From NCBI GenBank assembly GCA_017958765.1, contig JAGDBY010000168.1, positions 1 to 5,660 of the forward strand: DNA of 5,660 nucleotides, written 5' to 3'. Below the pieces are notes generated by a model that saw nothing but the letters and a program-made list of their open reading frames with translations, was not told where the DNA came from and did no database searches. Both the position numbers and the translations under genes were made by a program. This DNA comes from Bacteroidales bacterium (GTDB taxonomy: Bacteria > Bacteroidota > Bacteroidia > Bacteroidales > UBA932). Position 1 is the first letter of the stretch, and every line of letters starts with the position of its first letter. Below, in pieces: positions 1 through 5,660 of the stretch.

Positions 1-1
1 C

Positions 2-25
2 GGAGCTGACGACCTTCCGTTCTAA
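2..25 (+). CDS. ssb: C-terminal end of a probable single-stranded DNA-binding protein (partial, 5' end outside window)
   Basis: The reading frame starting at base 2 gives GADDLPF followed by TAA at 23-25. A short acidic stretch ending in a D-[IL]-P-F tip is the well-known C-terminal tail of bacterial SSB, which docks partner proteins such as exonuclease I, RecO and PriA; E. coli SSB ends DDDIPF. The stop lies 20 bp before a strong terminator hairpin, as expected for the end of a rightward transcription unit. Only seven codons are visible, so the identification rests on this tail plus context. The other two forward frames are less convincing: one stops after two codons and the third runs through the terminator. 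The next few hundred bases to the left would settle it. Confidence 0.55.
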   Translation, partial: GADDLPF

Positions 26-44
26 TCGGTGCCCTCAGTGCATT

Positions 45-80
45 AAAAAGCCTCGAAGTGATTCACCTCGAGGCTTTTTT
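45..80. terminator. Bidirectional intrinsic terminator between converging genes
   Basis: Bases 45-56 (AAAAAGCCTCGA) pair perfectly with 68-79 (TCGAGGCTTTTT). An inner GTG/CAC stem (58-60 with 64-66) continues the helix around a single A57-C67 mismatch and closes on a three-base ATT loop. The right arm runs into six T's on the plus strand, and the left arm gives a five-T tract on the minus strand. The hairpin can therefore end both the rightward gene stopping at 25 and the leftward transporter gene stopping at 99. The GC-rich core (GCCTCGA/TCGAGGC) plus U-tract is the standard Rho-independent form. Confidence 0.85.
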
Positions 81-98
81 ATTCTCCGCACCTTACGT

Positions 99-1508
99 CT
101 AAGACTTCTTGTTAGGAACATCTAGCTTCAGCTCGGCGTGCCGTTTGGATGACATAGCGAGCAGAACCGAGATTACTATGGCAGCAATTCCCAGACAGAT
201 GAAGATCCACTCCGCCTTGACGGCAGCTACGAGTTCCGAGCCTGCAGAGCCGTATTTGCTGAAGATCTCGCCGACGAAAATCGGAACCAGCAGCATTCCC
301 ATATTCTGTATCCAATAAATCAGAGAATAAGCCGTTCCCAGGTTTTTCTCAGGGACAATCTTAGGCACTGACTGCCACATTGCGGCAGGAACCAGAGAAT
401 AGCCCACTCCAAGAAGGGAGATTGAGAAAAATCCCCAGAAAGGAACTCCCTGAGGAGCGAACGCTATCAGTATATGAGACAGGAACACGGCGCAGGAGCC
501 GACTATCATCCACTTGGTTCCCTTGCCTATCCTGTCGATGAGCGAACCGAAAAGTGGGGTGAAAATGACCGTGAAGAACGGAATCATAGTCACAATCCAC
601 TTGGCCGTCTCCAGATCGAGGTTGAAACGAGGAATCAGGATCGAAGTGGCGAATTTCTTGAACGAAATTATACAGCAGTAGAAGAATACGCACAGAAGCG
701 ATATCAAGATAAAATGCTTGTTGGAAAGCACTTTGAAGATATCCGAGAATTTGAATTTATCCTCTTCGGCAGTCTCCACCTTGTCACTCTCGCCTGTCTG
801 AGAGTCTCTCCTGGCGTCAATTGTCACAAACAGGCTCCAGAGAATAACTCCGACGGCCATTATCCCCAATCCGAGAAGTGCCGGCCGGATGGTCTGTCCG
901 TAAGGATAGATCACTCCGGAGGCGGAAGCATTCTGAGCTATAACCAGCAGAGGAGAGACTACGAAAGCCAGAGCCGTACCCAAGCGGGCAATGGCCAGCT
1001 GAAGACCCATCGCAAATGCCATCTCCTTCCCTTTGAACCATTTGGCTATTGACCTTGTAACTGCCACACCGGCTATTTCGCTGCCCAGTCCGAAGAGCAT
1101 ACATCCTATGTAGGAGATAAGCAGCGAAGGCTTTGCCACCCAGCCTGACATCCAGGCGTTGAGGGAGCTTGAGGCGAAATTGCCTGAAATACCGTACGCT
1201 ACCAGAGCTGCTCCGAAGACCATCATTCCCACGAAAATAGAGCCCGCCAGACGGGTGCCCCATTTGTCGATCAGCATTCCGCATACGATCAGACCTCCCC
1301 AAACACAGAGGAATGAGTATCCTCCGGCATAGAATCCGTAGTCGGAAGAACTCCACCCCAGGTCCAGGGATGCCGGATTCTGGAAGATGTGAGACAGTGT
1401 CGAGAACATATCGTCGAAGAAGTACGAAGCGAACATCGGGATCACCAGGCACGCAAGCACTATCCAACGGGTGTATTTACTTTCCGCGTATTTTTTCATA
1501 ACTCTCAT
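99..1508 (-). CDS. Major facilitator superfamily transporter (second gene of a paralogous pair)
   Basis: This 469-residue protein is an inner-membrane secondary transporter with about twelve hydrophobic helices, near residues 14-33, 58-80, 88-106, 127-146, 163-190, 206-230, 262-283, 303-323, 333-351, 354-375, 390-413 and 432-452. The loop between helices 2 and 3 carries an MFS motif-A-like GMLIDKWGTRLAG (77-89), and a second copy, GSLIDRIGKG (321-330), lies between helices 8 and 9. This reflects the usual two six-helix halves, joined by a charged loop at about 231-256. A conserved block, AKWFKGKEMAFAMGL (155-169), is shared with the neighbouring paralogue. The substrate cannot be read from sequence. 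The pattern YSF..GG...DKWGTR and the VPAAMW.SVPKIVPEKNLGTA block remind me of the MFSD1-like family (the animal member exports dipeptides), but that is only inference. The ATG at 1508 overlaps the TGA of the upstream gene. A second Met three codons in (1499) is an alternative start. The gene ends 19 bp before the shared terminator. Confidence 0.9.
   Translation of the reverse strand: MRVMKKYAESKYTRWIVLACLVIPMFASYFFDDMFSTLSHIFQNPASLDLGWSSSDYGFYAGGYSFLCVWGGLIVCGMLIDKWGTRLAGSIFVGMMVFGAALVAYGISGNFASSSLNAWMSGWVAKPSLLISYIGCMLFGLGSEIAGVAVTRSIAKWFKGKEMAFAMGLQLAIARLGTALAFVVSPLLVIAQNASASGVIYPYGQTIRPALLGLGIMAVGVILWSLFVTIDARRDSQTGESDKVETAEEDKFKFSDIFKVLSNKHFILISLLCVFFYCCIISFKKFATSILIPRFNLDLETAKWIVTMIPFFTVIFTPLFGSLIDRIGKGTKWMIVGSCAVFLSHILIAFAPQGVPFWGFFSISLLGVGYSLVPAAMWQSVPKIVPEKNLGTAYSLIYWIQNMGMLLVPIFVGEIFSKYGSAGSELVAAVKAEWIFICLGIAAIVISVLLAMSSKRHAELKLDVPNKKS
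1505..1508 (-). promoter_or_regulatory. ATGA stop/start overlap coupling the two transporter genes
   Basis: Read on the minus strand, these bases are ATGA: the ATG opens the downstream transporter and the TGA closes the upstream one. No clear Shine-Dalgarno sequence precedes this ATG (the upstream bases read CCTAACATCAA), so re-initiation by ribosomes finishing the first gene is the likely way the second gene is translated. This implies one mRNA and linked production of the two proteins. Confidence 0.75.
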
Positions 1509-2923
1509 TTGATGTTAGGCTCTTCCAATCCGAGATGTCTCTTCTTGTCCAATGCCTTCAGATAGAATGCGATAAGGAAGGCGGCAATACCGAAACCTGC
1601 GAATATGATCAGAGGAATTGTGTAATCGTAAGGGATGAAATCGGCGTTTACAGCCTTTGCTGCGAGAACCGCCTGATTGGTAGCGTTTGATGCCTCCAGC
1701 ACATTTCCGATAAGCTTAGGAACGAAGCACAGCCCGATATTCTGCACCCAGAAAATCAGGCAGTACGCTGAACCGAGCACCTTCTCGTCGATGATTTTTG
1801 GAACCGATGGCCAAAGAGCGGCTGGAACCAGAGCGAAGCTGATACCCAGCAGAACTATAGTAGCGTAGGCTATCAGTGCGCTGTTGGTTGCCGGAAGGAC
1901 GAACGCGAATACCAGGTGGCAGCACACGAGCAGCACCGCACCCCAGATCAGCATCGTTGCTCCCTTACCCTTTCTGTCCAGGAAGTTCCCCAGGAACGGT
2001 GTAATCACCGCAGCTCCGATAGGGAACCATCTGAATATGTCGGAAGCCGCCTCAGGAGAGAGGCCGTTCAGGTTGCACTGCAGCATATTGGCGCCGTAAC
2101 GCTGGAACGGGAATATTGCAGAATAGTACAGCACGCACAGCAAAGCCACAACCCAGAAGCTCAGGGAGCCGAAAATCTTCCCGAGATCTTTGATTTTGAA
2201 TTCTTCATCGGATGTGTCAGAATCCGACAGGGCGTTCGCAGCAGCAAGCTGATTGTCCAGCTTTCTGTCCATAACGGAGAACACTATAAAATTGATCACT
2301 CCGATAAGAAGCAGCACAGTGAAGAATCCCACCGGCGCAGCTACGGTTCCCATTCTCTCGGCAATATCCGGACTGAGGGAAAATACGGTAAAGACGCCGA
2401 CGCGGGCGATTGCCATCTCCAGACCCATTGCAAGGGCCATTTCCTTACCTTTGAACCACTTGGCGATGGCTTTGGAGACCGTAGTTCCGGCCATCTCGCA
2501 TCCGCAGCCGAAGATCATGAAACCCAGCGAAGCCATCTTAGCGCTGCCCGGCATTGCAACCCACCAAGTGTTGAGCCAATTGCAGAACTCGGTGGTCTGG
2601 AACCACTCGCTCACTCCGATGAACTTGATCAGCGCTCCGGCGAACATCATCGAAGTCGAGACAATTCCGGTGAAACGGATTCCCATCTTATCCAGGATGA
2701 TTCCGGCCAGAATCAGAAATCCGCACACGTTCAGGATATACTCAGAGGCAGCGTAAGTTCCGAAAACTCCCGGAGTCCAGCCACGCTGACTCTCGACGAG
2801 CGCCTGCAGAGGTGACATCACGTCTACGAACATATAGCCGAAGAACATCGCCATGGCAATCAATGCCAGTGCAATCCATCTGGCTGCAGGATAATCATTT
2901 AAAAGTTTTTCTACTTTCGTCAT
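1505..2923 (-). CDS. Major facilitator superfamily transporter (first gene of a paralogous pair)
   Basis: This 472-residue inner-membrane transporter is homologous along its whole length to the gene that follows it. It has about twelve hydrophobic segments, a motif-A-like GIILDKMGIRFTG (74-86) after helix 2, and the mirrored GNFLDRKGKG (312-321) after helix 8. A charged central loop lies at about 219-250 (SDSDTSDEEFKIKD). Stretches nearly identical to the paralogue include AIAKWFKGKEMA.AMGL (152-168) and a VPAALWPSVPKI block (366-377) followed by DEKVLGSAY. The two proteins differ in the loop after helix 1 and around helix 7 (PFQRYGANM here, SFKKFATSI in the partner), which could mean different substrates. 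The ATG at 2923 is preceded by an A/T-rich leader without Shine-Dalgarno sequence, normal for Bacteroidota. Family membership is secure, the substrate is unknown, and MFSD1-like peptide transport is a guess. Confidence 0.92.
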   Translation of the reverse strand: MTKVEKLLNDYPAARWIALALIAMAMFFGYMFVDVMSPLQALVESQRGWTPGVFGTYAASEYILNVCGFLILAGIILDKMGIRFTGIVSTSMMFAGALIKFIGVSEWFQTTEFCNWLNTWWVAMPGSAKMASLGFMIFGCGCEMAGTTVSKAIAKWFKGKEMALAMGLEMAIARVGVFTVFSLSPDIAERMGTVAAPVGFFTVLLLIGVINFIVFSVMDRKLDNQLAAANALSDSDTSDEEFKIKDLGKIFGSLSFWVVALLCVLYYSAIFPFQRYGANMLQCNLNGLSPEAASDIFRWFPIGAAVITPFLGNFLDRKGKGATMLIWGAVLLVCCHLVFAFVLPATNSALIAYATIVLLGISFALVPAALWPSVPKIIDEKVLGSAYCLIFWVQNIGLCFVPKLIGNVLEASNATNQAVLAAKAVNADFIPYDYTIPLIIFAGFGIAAFLIAFYLKALDKKRHLGLEEPNIK

Positions 2924-2947
2924 ATGTTAATCTTGTATTGTTTTTCA

Positions 2948-2981
2948 CAAATTGAGTGGCAATTTACACTATTTGAACAAA
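2948..2981 (-). promoter_or_regulatory. Possible leftward promoter for the transporter pair
   Basis: On the minus strand, TTTG (2981-2978) is followed after 22 bases by TCAATTTG (2955-2948). This resembles the Bacteroidota sigma-A arrangement TTTG or TTG, then about 19-23 bases, then TAnnTTTG, but has C in place of the A of TA. It would place the transcript start near 2940 and leave a leader of roughly 17 bases before the ATG at 2923. The imperfect -7 element makes this a weak or activator-dependent candidate. No better match was seen between 2924 and 3029 on this strand. Confidence 0.35.
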
Positions 2982-2989
2982 AGTTCAAA
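2972..2989. repeat. Perfect 18-bp inverted repeat, candidate operator
   Basis: The sequence TTTGAACAAAAGTTCAAA has 7-base arms (2972-2978 and 2983-2989) that are exact reverse complements around AAAA. It sits in the divergent intergenic region and covers the likely -33 element of the rightward promoter and that of the possible leftward promoter. It has no following T-tract and is too short and A/T-rich to be a terminator. A dimeric helix-turn-helix repressor (TetR-like proteins often use sites of this size) is a plausible binder. No regulator gene is visible in the window, so the binder is unknown. Confidence 0.55.
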
Positions 2990-3006
2990 AAATAACCGTA
3001 CCTTTG
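2972..3006 (+). promoter_or_regulatory. Rightward promoter for purA-dxs (Bacteroidota-type)
   Basis: TACCTTTG at 2999-3006 matches the Bacteroidota -7 element TAnnTTTG at every defined position. Upstream, TTTG at 2972-2975 can serve as the -33 element, although the 23-base spacer is at the long end of what is reported. The transcript would start around 3010-3014, giving a leader of under 20 bases (TTATTAAAATTCATCATAA) ahead of the ATG at 3030. The -33 element lies inside the left arm of the inverted repeat, so a protein bound there would occlude the promoter. Confidence 0.6.
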
Positions 3007-3029
3007 GAAGTTATTAAAATTCATCATAA

Positions 3030-4295
3030 ATGAAACAACTTGATATAGTTCTGGGTCTTCAGTGGGGAGACGAAGGAAAAGGCAAAATAGTTGACGTTCT
3101 TGCAGACAATTATCCTATTATAGCCCGCTTCCAAGGAGGCCCGAACGCAGGTCACTCAATACATTTTGAAGGAAAGAAATTTGTCCTGAGATCAATCCCG
3201 AGCGGCATTTTCAGAGAGAATTCCATTAACCTCGTCGGCAACGGCGTAGTCCTGGATCCGGTCACTTTCAAGGAAGAATGCGAAGCTATCAAAGCAGCCG
3301 GGGTTCCGGTGGAGAAGAGGCTTCTGGTATCCAAGAAAGCCAACCTGATTCTCCCTACCCACAGACTTCTCGATGCGGCTCAGGAGGCTGCCAAAGGCAA
3401 GTCCAAAATAGGTTCCACCCTGAAAGGTATCGGCCCTACATACACCGACAAGATCTCCCGCAGCGGTCTGAGAGTGGGCGACATTCTCACGGACAATTTC
3501 GTTGAAAGATACAATACCCTGAAGAACAAGCATATCGCTGAGTTGAACCACCTGAGCTTCACATTCGACCTTACTGAGAGTGAGAAAGCCTGGTTCGACG
3601 CGATTGAGTATCTGAAGCAGATGCCTCTCGTGGACGGAGAATACTTCACAAACGAGAATCTCGACAACGACCGCGCCATCCTCGCCGAGGGCGCACAAGG
3701 CTCTATGCTGGACATTGATTACGGTTCATATCCTTTTGTAACATCTTCATCTACAATCGGTTCAGGAGCCTGCATCGGTCTCGGCATAGCCCCTAAGAGA
3801 GTGGGCAAAGTGTACGGTATTTTCAAAGCTTACTGCACCAGAGTCGGCAGCGGTCCGTTCCCTACCGAGCTCTTCGACGAGACCGGAGAAGAACTCCGCA
3901 AGAAAGGGTACGAATTCGGAGCCGTTACCGGAAGGCCGAGACGTACAGGCTGGCTCGATCTGGTAGCTCTCAAATATGCGGTTATGCTGAGCGGCGTCAC
4001 CGACCTGATCATTATGAAAGCCGACGTGATGGACTCATTTGACACGGTCAAAGTGGCTACAAGTTACAGGATAGACGGCAAGCAGACGAAGATCGTCCCT
4101 TCTGATCCGTACGCAAAAGTTGAACCTGTCTACACTGAATTCCCGGGTTGGAAGGCCCCTCTGAGCGATGCCAAGAGCGAAGCCGAACTTCCGGTTCAGT
4201 TCAAGAATTATATCTCTTTCCTTGAGAAAGAGCTCGGAGTCCCTGTTAGCATTATTTCCGTCGGTCCCGACAGAGACCAAACCATTTTTAGATAA
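3030..4295 (+). CDS. purA: Adenylosuccinate synthetase
   Basis: PurA is a cytoplasmic enzyme that joins IMP and aspartate using GTP to give adenylosuccinate, the committed step from IMP to AMP. The 421-residue product has the usual family length and both signatures. The N-terminal QWGDEGKG (11-18) includes catalytic Asp14 and is followed by GGPNAGH with catalytic His42. GIGPTYTDKISRSGLR (133-148) includes Lys141 and the IMP-contacting Arg144 and Arg148. EGAQGSMLDIDYGSYPFVT (220-238), TRVGSGPFPTE (270-280), TGRPRRTGWLD (300-310) and the guanine-recognising KADVMD (330-335) follow in order. Numbering runs one ahead of E. coli PurA, where the matching residues are D13, H41 and K140. The ATG at 3030 begins MKQLDIVLGLQWGDEGKGK with the expected short N-terminus. 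It is the first gene rightward of the divergent promoter region and its TAA abuts the dxs start codon, so the two genes very likely share a transcript. Nothing suggests damage. Confidence 0.98.
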   Translation: MKQLDIVLGLQWGDEGKGKIVDVLADNYPIIARFQGGPNAGHSIHFEGKKFVLRSIPSGIFRENSINLVGNGVVLDPVTFKEECEAIKAAGVPVEKRLLVSKKANLILPTHRLLDAAQEAAKGKSKIGSTLKGIGPTYTDKISRSGLRVGDILTDNFVERYNTLKNKHIAELNHLSFTFDLTESEKAWFDAIEYLKQMPLVDGEYFTNENLDNDRAILAEGAQGSMLDIDYGSYPFVTSSSTIGSGACIGLGIAPKRVGKVYGIFKAYCTRVGSGPFPTELFDETGEELRKKGYEFGAVTGRPRRTGWLDLVALKYAVMLSGVTDLIIMKADVMDSFDTVKVATSYRIDGKQTKIVPSDPYAKVEPVYTEFPGWKAPLSDAKSEAELPVQFKNYISFLEKELGVPVSIISVGPDRDQTIFR

Positions 4296-4298
4296 TTG
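4293..4298 (+). promoter_or_regulatory. purA stop / dxs TTG start junction (TAATTG)
   Basis: The purA TAA (4293-4295) is followed at once by TTG (4296-4298), and the dxs frame is the same as the purA frame. The TTG must be the dxs start because an in-frame stop lies immediately upstream, the encoded MELLQNINSPADL matches the usual DXS N-terminus, and the first in-frame ATG (codon 32, at 4389) would remove conserved residues. No Shine-Dalgarno sequence is seen in the end of purA, so re-initiation by the terminating ribosome is likely. Confidence 0.8.
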
Positions 4299-5312
4299 GA
4301 ACTTCTCCAAAATATTAATTCTCCAGCCGACCTGAAGGCTCTTAACGACAAAGAGCTTGTAAAGCTTTGCGCCGAGATAAGAGAGTATATGGTCGAGTGC
4401 TGCGCCAAGAATCCCGGTCATATCGGATCAAGTCTGGGCGCGGTGGAGATCGCTGTGGCCGTACACAAAGTATTCGACACTCCTAACGATAAGATAATCT
4501 GGGATGTAGGCCACCAGGCATACGCCCACAAAATCATCACCGGCAGAAGAGAACAGTTCCGCCACAACAGAGAGAAAGGGGGACTGAGCGGCTTTCCGAA
4601 GATTGACGAAAGCCCGTATGACTCATTCGGAGCGGGTCACGCATCCAATTCTATCTCAGCCGCTTTGGGAATGGCCATAGCCTCCGAGAAGCAGGGGATC
4701 AAGAGGCACCACATAGCGATTATCGGCGACGGTTCCCTCACCGGCGGACTGGCATTCGAAGGGCTGAACAATGCCGGCTCTCTCAAAACCGACCTTATCG
4801 TCATTCTCAATGACAACAATATGTCCATTGACGGCAGTATCGGAGCGCTCCACAACCATCTGATCAAGGTTACTACGAGCAGCCGCTACAACCGTATCAG
4901 GGACGATATCTGGAACAAACTCGGCGAAAATACATTCAGAAACAGAGTCCAGCGTCTTGTAAGGTGGGTCAAAGGGCTGTTCATCAAGACTACCCGCTTC
5001 TACAACCTGTTCGATTCTCTGGGATTCAGATACTACGGACCTATCGACGGCAACGACATCTCGCAGCTCGTCCCTATTCTGGAGAGACTCAAGGCTATGG
5101 ACGGTCCGAAACTCCTCCACGTAGTGACAAAGAAAGGCAAAGGCTACCAGCCTGCAGAGGAGAATCCTAACATCTGGCACGCTCCGGGTAAATACAACCC
5201 GGCTACAGGTGAGATTATCGCCACAGGCGACGCTCCGGCCAAGTATCAGGAGGTTTTCGGCCGCACAGTTACGGAACTTGCAGCAAAGAATGAGCGAATT
5301 ATCGGAATATCC

Positions 5313-5322
5313 CCATGCTATG
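5313..5322 (+). other. Single-base frameshift site in dxs (extra T at 5316)
   Basis: The zero frame reads ATA TCC CCA (I-S-P, ending at 5315) and should continue GCT ATG (A-M), as in the common DXS motif I-x-P-A-M. These codons are present at 5317-5322, one base late. Removing T5316 joins the two frames into ISPAMLSGSSLNIM with no residue lost or gained. The spacing from residue 253 (E. coli H257) to the catalytic Glu366 then becomes 113, the same as in E. coli as I recall its sequence. The zero-frame stop is 60 bases downstream, not at the shift site. Confidence 0.88.
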
Positions 5323-5324
5323 CT
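5315..5324 (+). repeat. Perfect 5-bp tandem duplication ATGCT-ATGCT at the dxs frameshift
   Basis: Bases 5315-5319 and 5320-5324 are both ATGCT. Without the extra T the first copy would read AGCT, so the frameshifting base turns an imperfect neighbouring repeat into a perfect one. This is the pattern expected from slippage or template switching between adjacent quasi-repeats, and it marks where the change occurred. Confidence 0.7.
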
Positions 5325-5660
5325 CTCGGGCAGCAGCCTGAACATTATGCAGGAGCGGTTCCCGGACAGAGTATATGATGTTGGAATTGCTGAAGGGCAC
5401 GCTGTTACATTCTCCGCAGGACTTGCAGCCGAAGGGATGCTCCCGTTCTGCAACATCTATTCGAGCTTTATCCAGCGGGCCTATGACAACGTAATCCACG
5501 ATGTTGCCCTGCAGAATCTCAAAGTGGTCTTCTGCCTTGACCGCGGAGGCCTCGTAGGAGAAGACGGAGCCACTCACCAGGGAGTTTTCGATATGTCCGC
5601 TTTCAGACCGATCCCTAACCTCGCCATAGCGTCACCCCTGAACGAGCTCGAGCTCAGGAA

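Larger units (their letters stand above)
4296..5660 (+). pseudogene. dxs: 1-deoxy-D-xylulose-5-phosphate synthase, frameshifted and running off the right edge
   Basis: DXS is a thiamine-diphosphate enzyme that condenses pyruvate with glyceraldehyde 3-phosphate, the first step of the MEP isoprenoid pathway; DXP also feeds thiamine and, in some bacteria, pyridoxal synthesis. The zero frame (4296-5378, 360 codons) encodes a normal N-terminal domain: NPGHIGSSLG with His42, WDVGHQAY with His73, the ThDP/Mg signature GDGSLTGGLAFEGLNNAG (144-161) with Asp145, Asn174 in LNDNNMS, and His295 in IWHAPG. After Pro340 it drifts into 20 unrelated residues and a TGA at 5376-5378. From 5317 the +1 frame continues as AMLSGSSLNIM and then DVGIAEGHAVTFSAG (catalytic Glu366), Tyr388, Arg394, Arg416, and DGATHQG with Asp423 and His427. 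The frame stays open to 5660. From His295 on these residues sit four below their E. coli counterparts (H299, E370, Y392, R398, R420, D427, H431). About 454 of roughly 620-635 residues are visible; the C-terminal transketolase domain lies beyond the window. The gene is either recently inactivated or intact with a sequence error. DXS identity is certain. Confidence 0.93.

Noticed and set aside
1..40. tRNA-like fragments, such as CCG-TTCTAAT-CGG resembling a T-arm or anticodon arm
   Set aside because: The stems pair for only three bases, no acceptor or D-arm partner can be assembled, and the SSB-tail reading with stop plus terminator explains the segment better.
474..1052. A 192-codon plus-strand open frame opposite the second transporter gene
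   Set aside because: It is the same kind of antisense shadow: polar, low-complexity translation with no recognisable motif and no promoter or ribosome-binding context.
1916..2815. A 299-codon open frame on the plus strand opposite the first transporter gene
   Set aside because: Its translation is rich in His, Arg, Ser and Gln without domain-like segments, which is typical of the antisense of a hydrophobic membrane-protein gene. The minus-strand frame encodes an unmistakable MFS protein.
2974..2987. LexA (SOS) box, because GAAC-N4-GTTC occurs within the palindrome
   Set aside because: The core matches the Gram-positive LexA spacing, but the flanking and central bases do not fit that consensus well, neither gene set is a damage-response set, and a LexA role in this phylum is uncertain.
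5307..5378. Programmed +1 frameshifting to express dxs
   Set aside because: There is no slippery run that re-pairs in the +1 frame, no stop or rare codon at the shift point (the zero-frame TGA is 60 bases later), and DXS is not known to use recoding. A plain one-base insertion is simpler.
4656..5456. A 266-codon minus-strand open frame opposite dxs that spans the frameshift
   Set aside because: It is antisense to conserved DXS sequence, lies in a region clearly selected for DXS on the plus strand, and shows no family resemblance of its own.

Overview
This is a chromosomal core-gene window that looks like it comes from a member of the phylum Bacteroidota, probably order Bacteroidales. The evidence is a TAnnTTTG promoter element ahead of purA, A/T-rich leaders without Shine-Dalgarno sequences, Bacteroidales-like wording in PurA and DXS (for example IAEGHAVTFSAGLA in DXS), and an SSB-like GADDLPF tail at the left edge. 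Genus cannot be fixed from sequence alone.

Layout. Positions 2-25 hold what looks like the last seven codons and stop of a rightward gene, probably ssb. A strong, nearly symmetric terminator hairpin (45-80) then serves both that gene and the leftward genes facing it. Positions 99-2923 (minus strand) hold two tandem, paralogous 12-helix major facilitator transporters. The upstream gene (1505-2923) and the downstream gene (99-1508) overlap by the four bases ATGA, so they form a translationally coupled pair. A 106-bp divergent intergenic region (2924-3029) contains a perfect 18-bp inverted repeat flanked by a good rightward promoter and a weaker leftward one. The rightward unit is purA (3030-4295, complete, all catalytic residues present) followed with no spacer by dxs (4296 to the right edge).

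Two things stand out. First, dxs starts at a TTG codon that directly follows the purA TAA in the same reading frame. Second, dxs is broken by one extra base (T5316): the zero frame runs into a stop at 5376-5378, while the +1 frame carries the rest of DXS with its active-site residues intact up to the window edge. Dropping that base restores an uninterrupted DXS whose catalytic residues keep a constant offset from E. coli numbering, so this is either a very recent mutation or a sequencing/assembly error.

Functionally, purA (AMP synthesis) and dxs (first step of the MEP isoprenoid pathway) are housekeeping genes that share a transcript. The transporter pair is a separate, possibly regulated unit of unknown substrate. 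I see no mobile element, CRISPR array, RNA gene or evidently new multi-gene system here.
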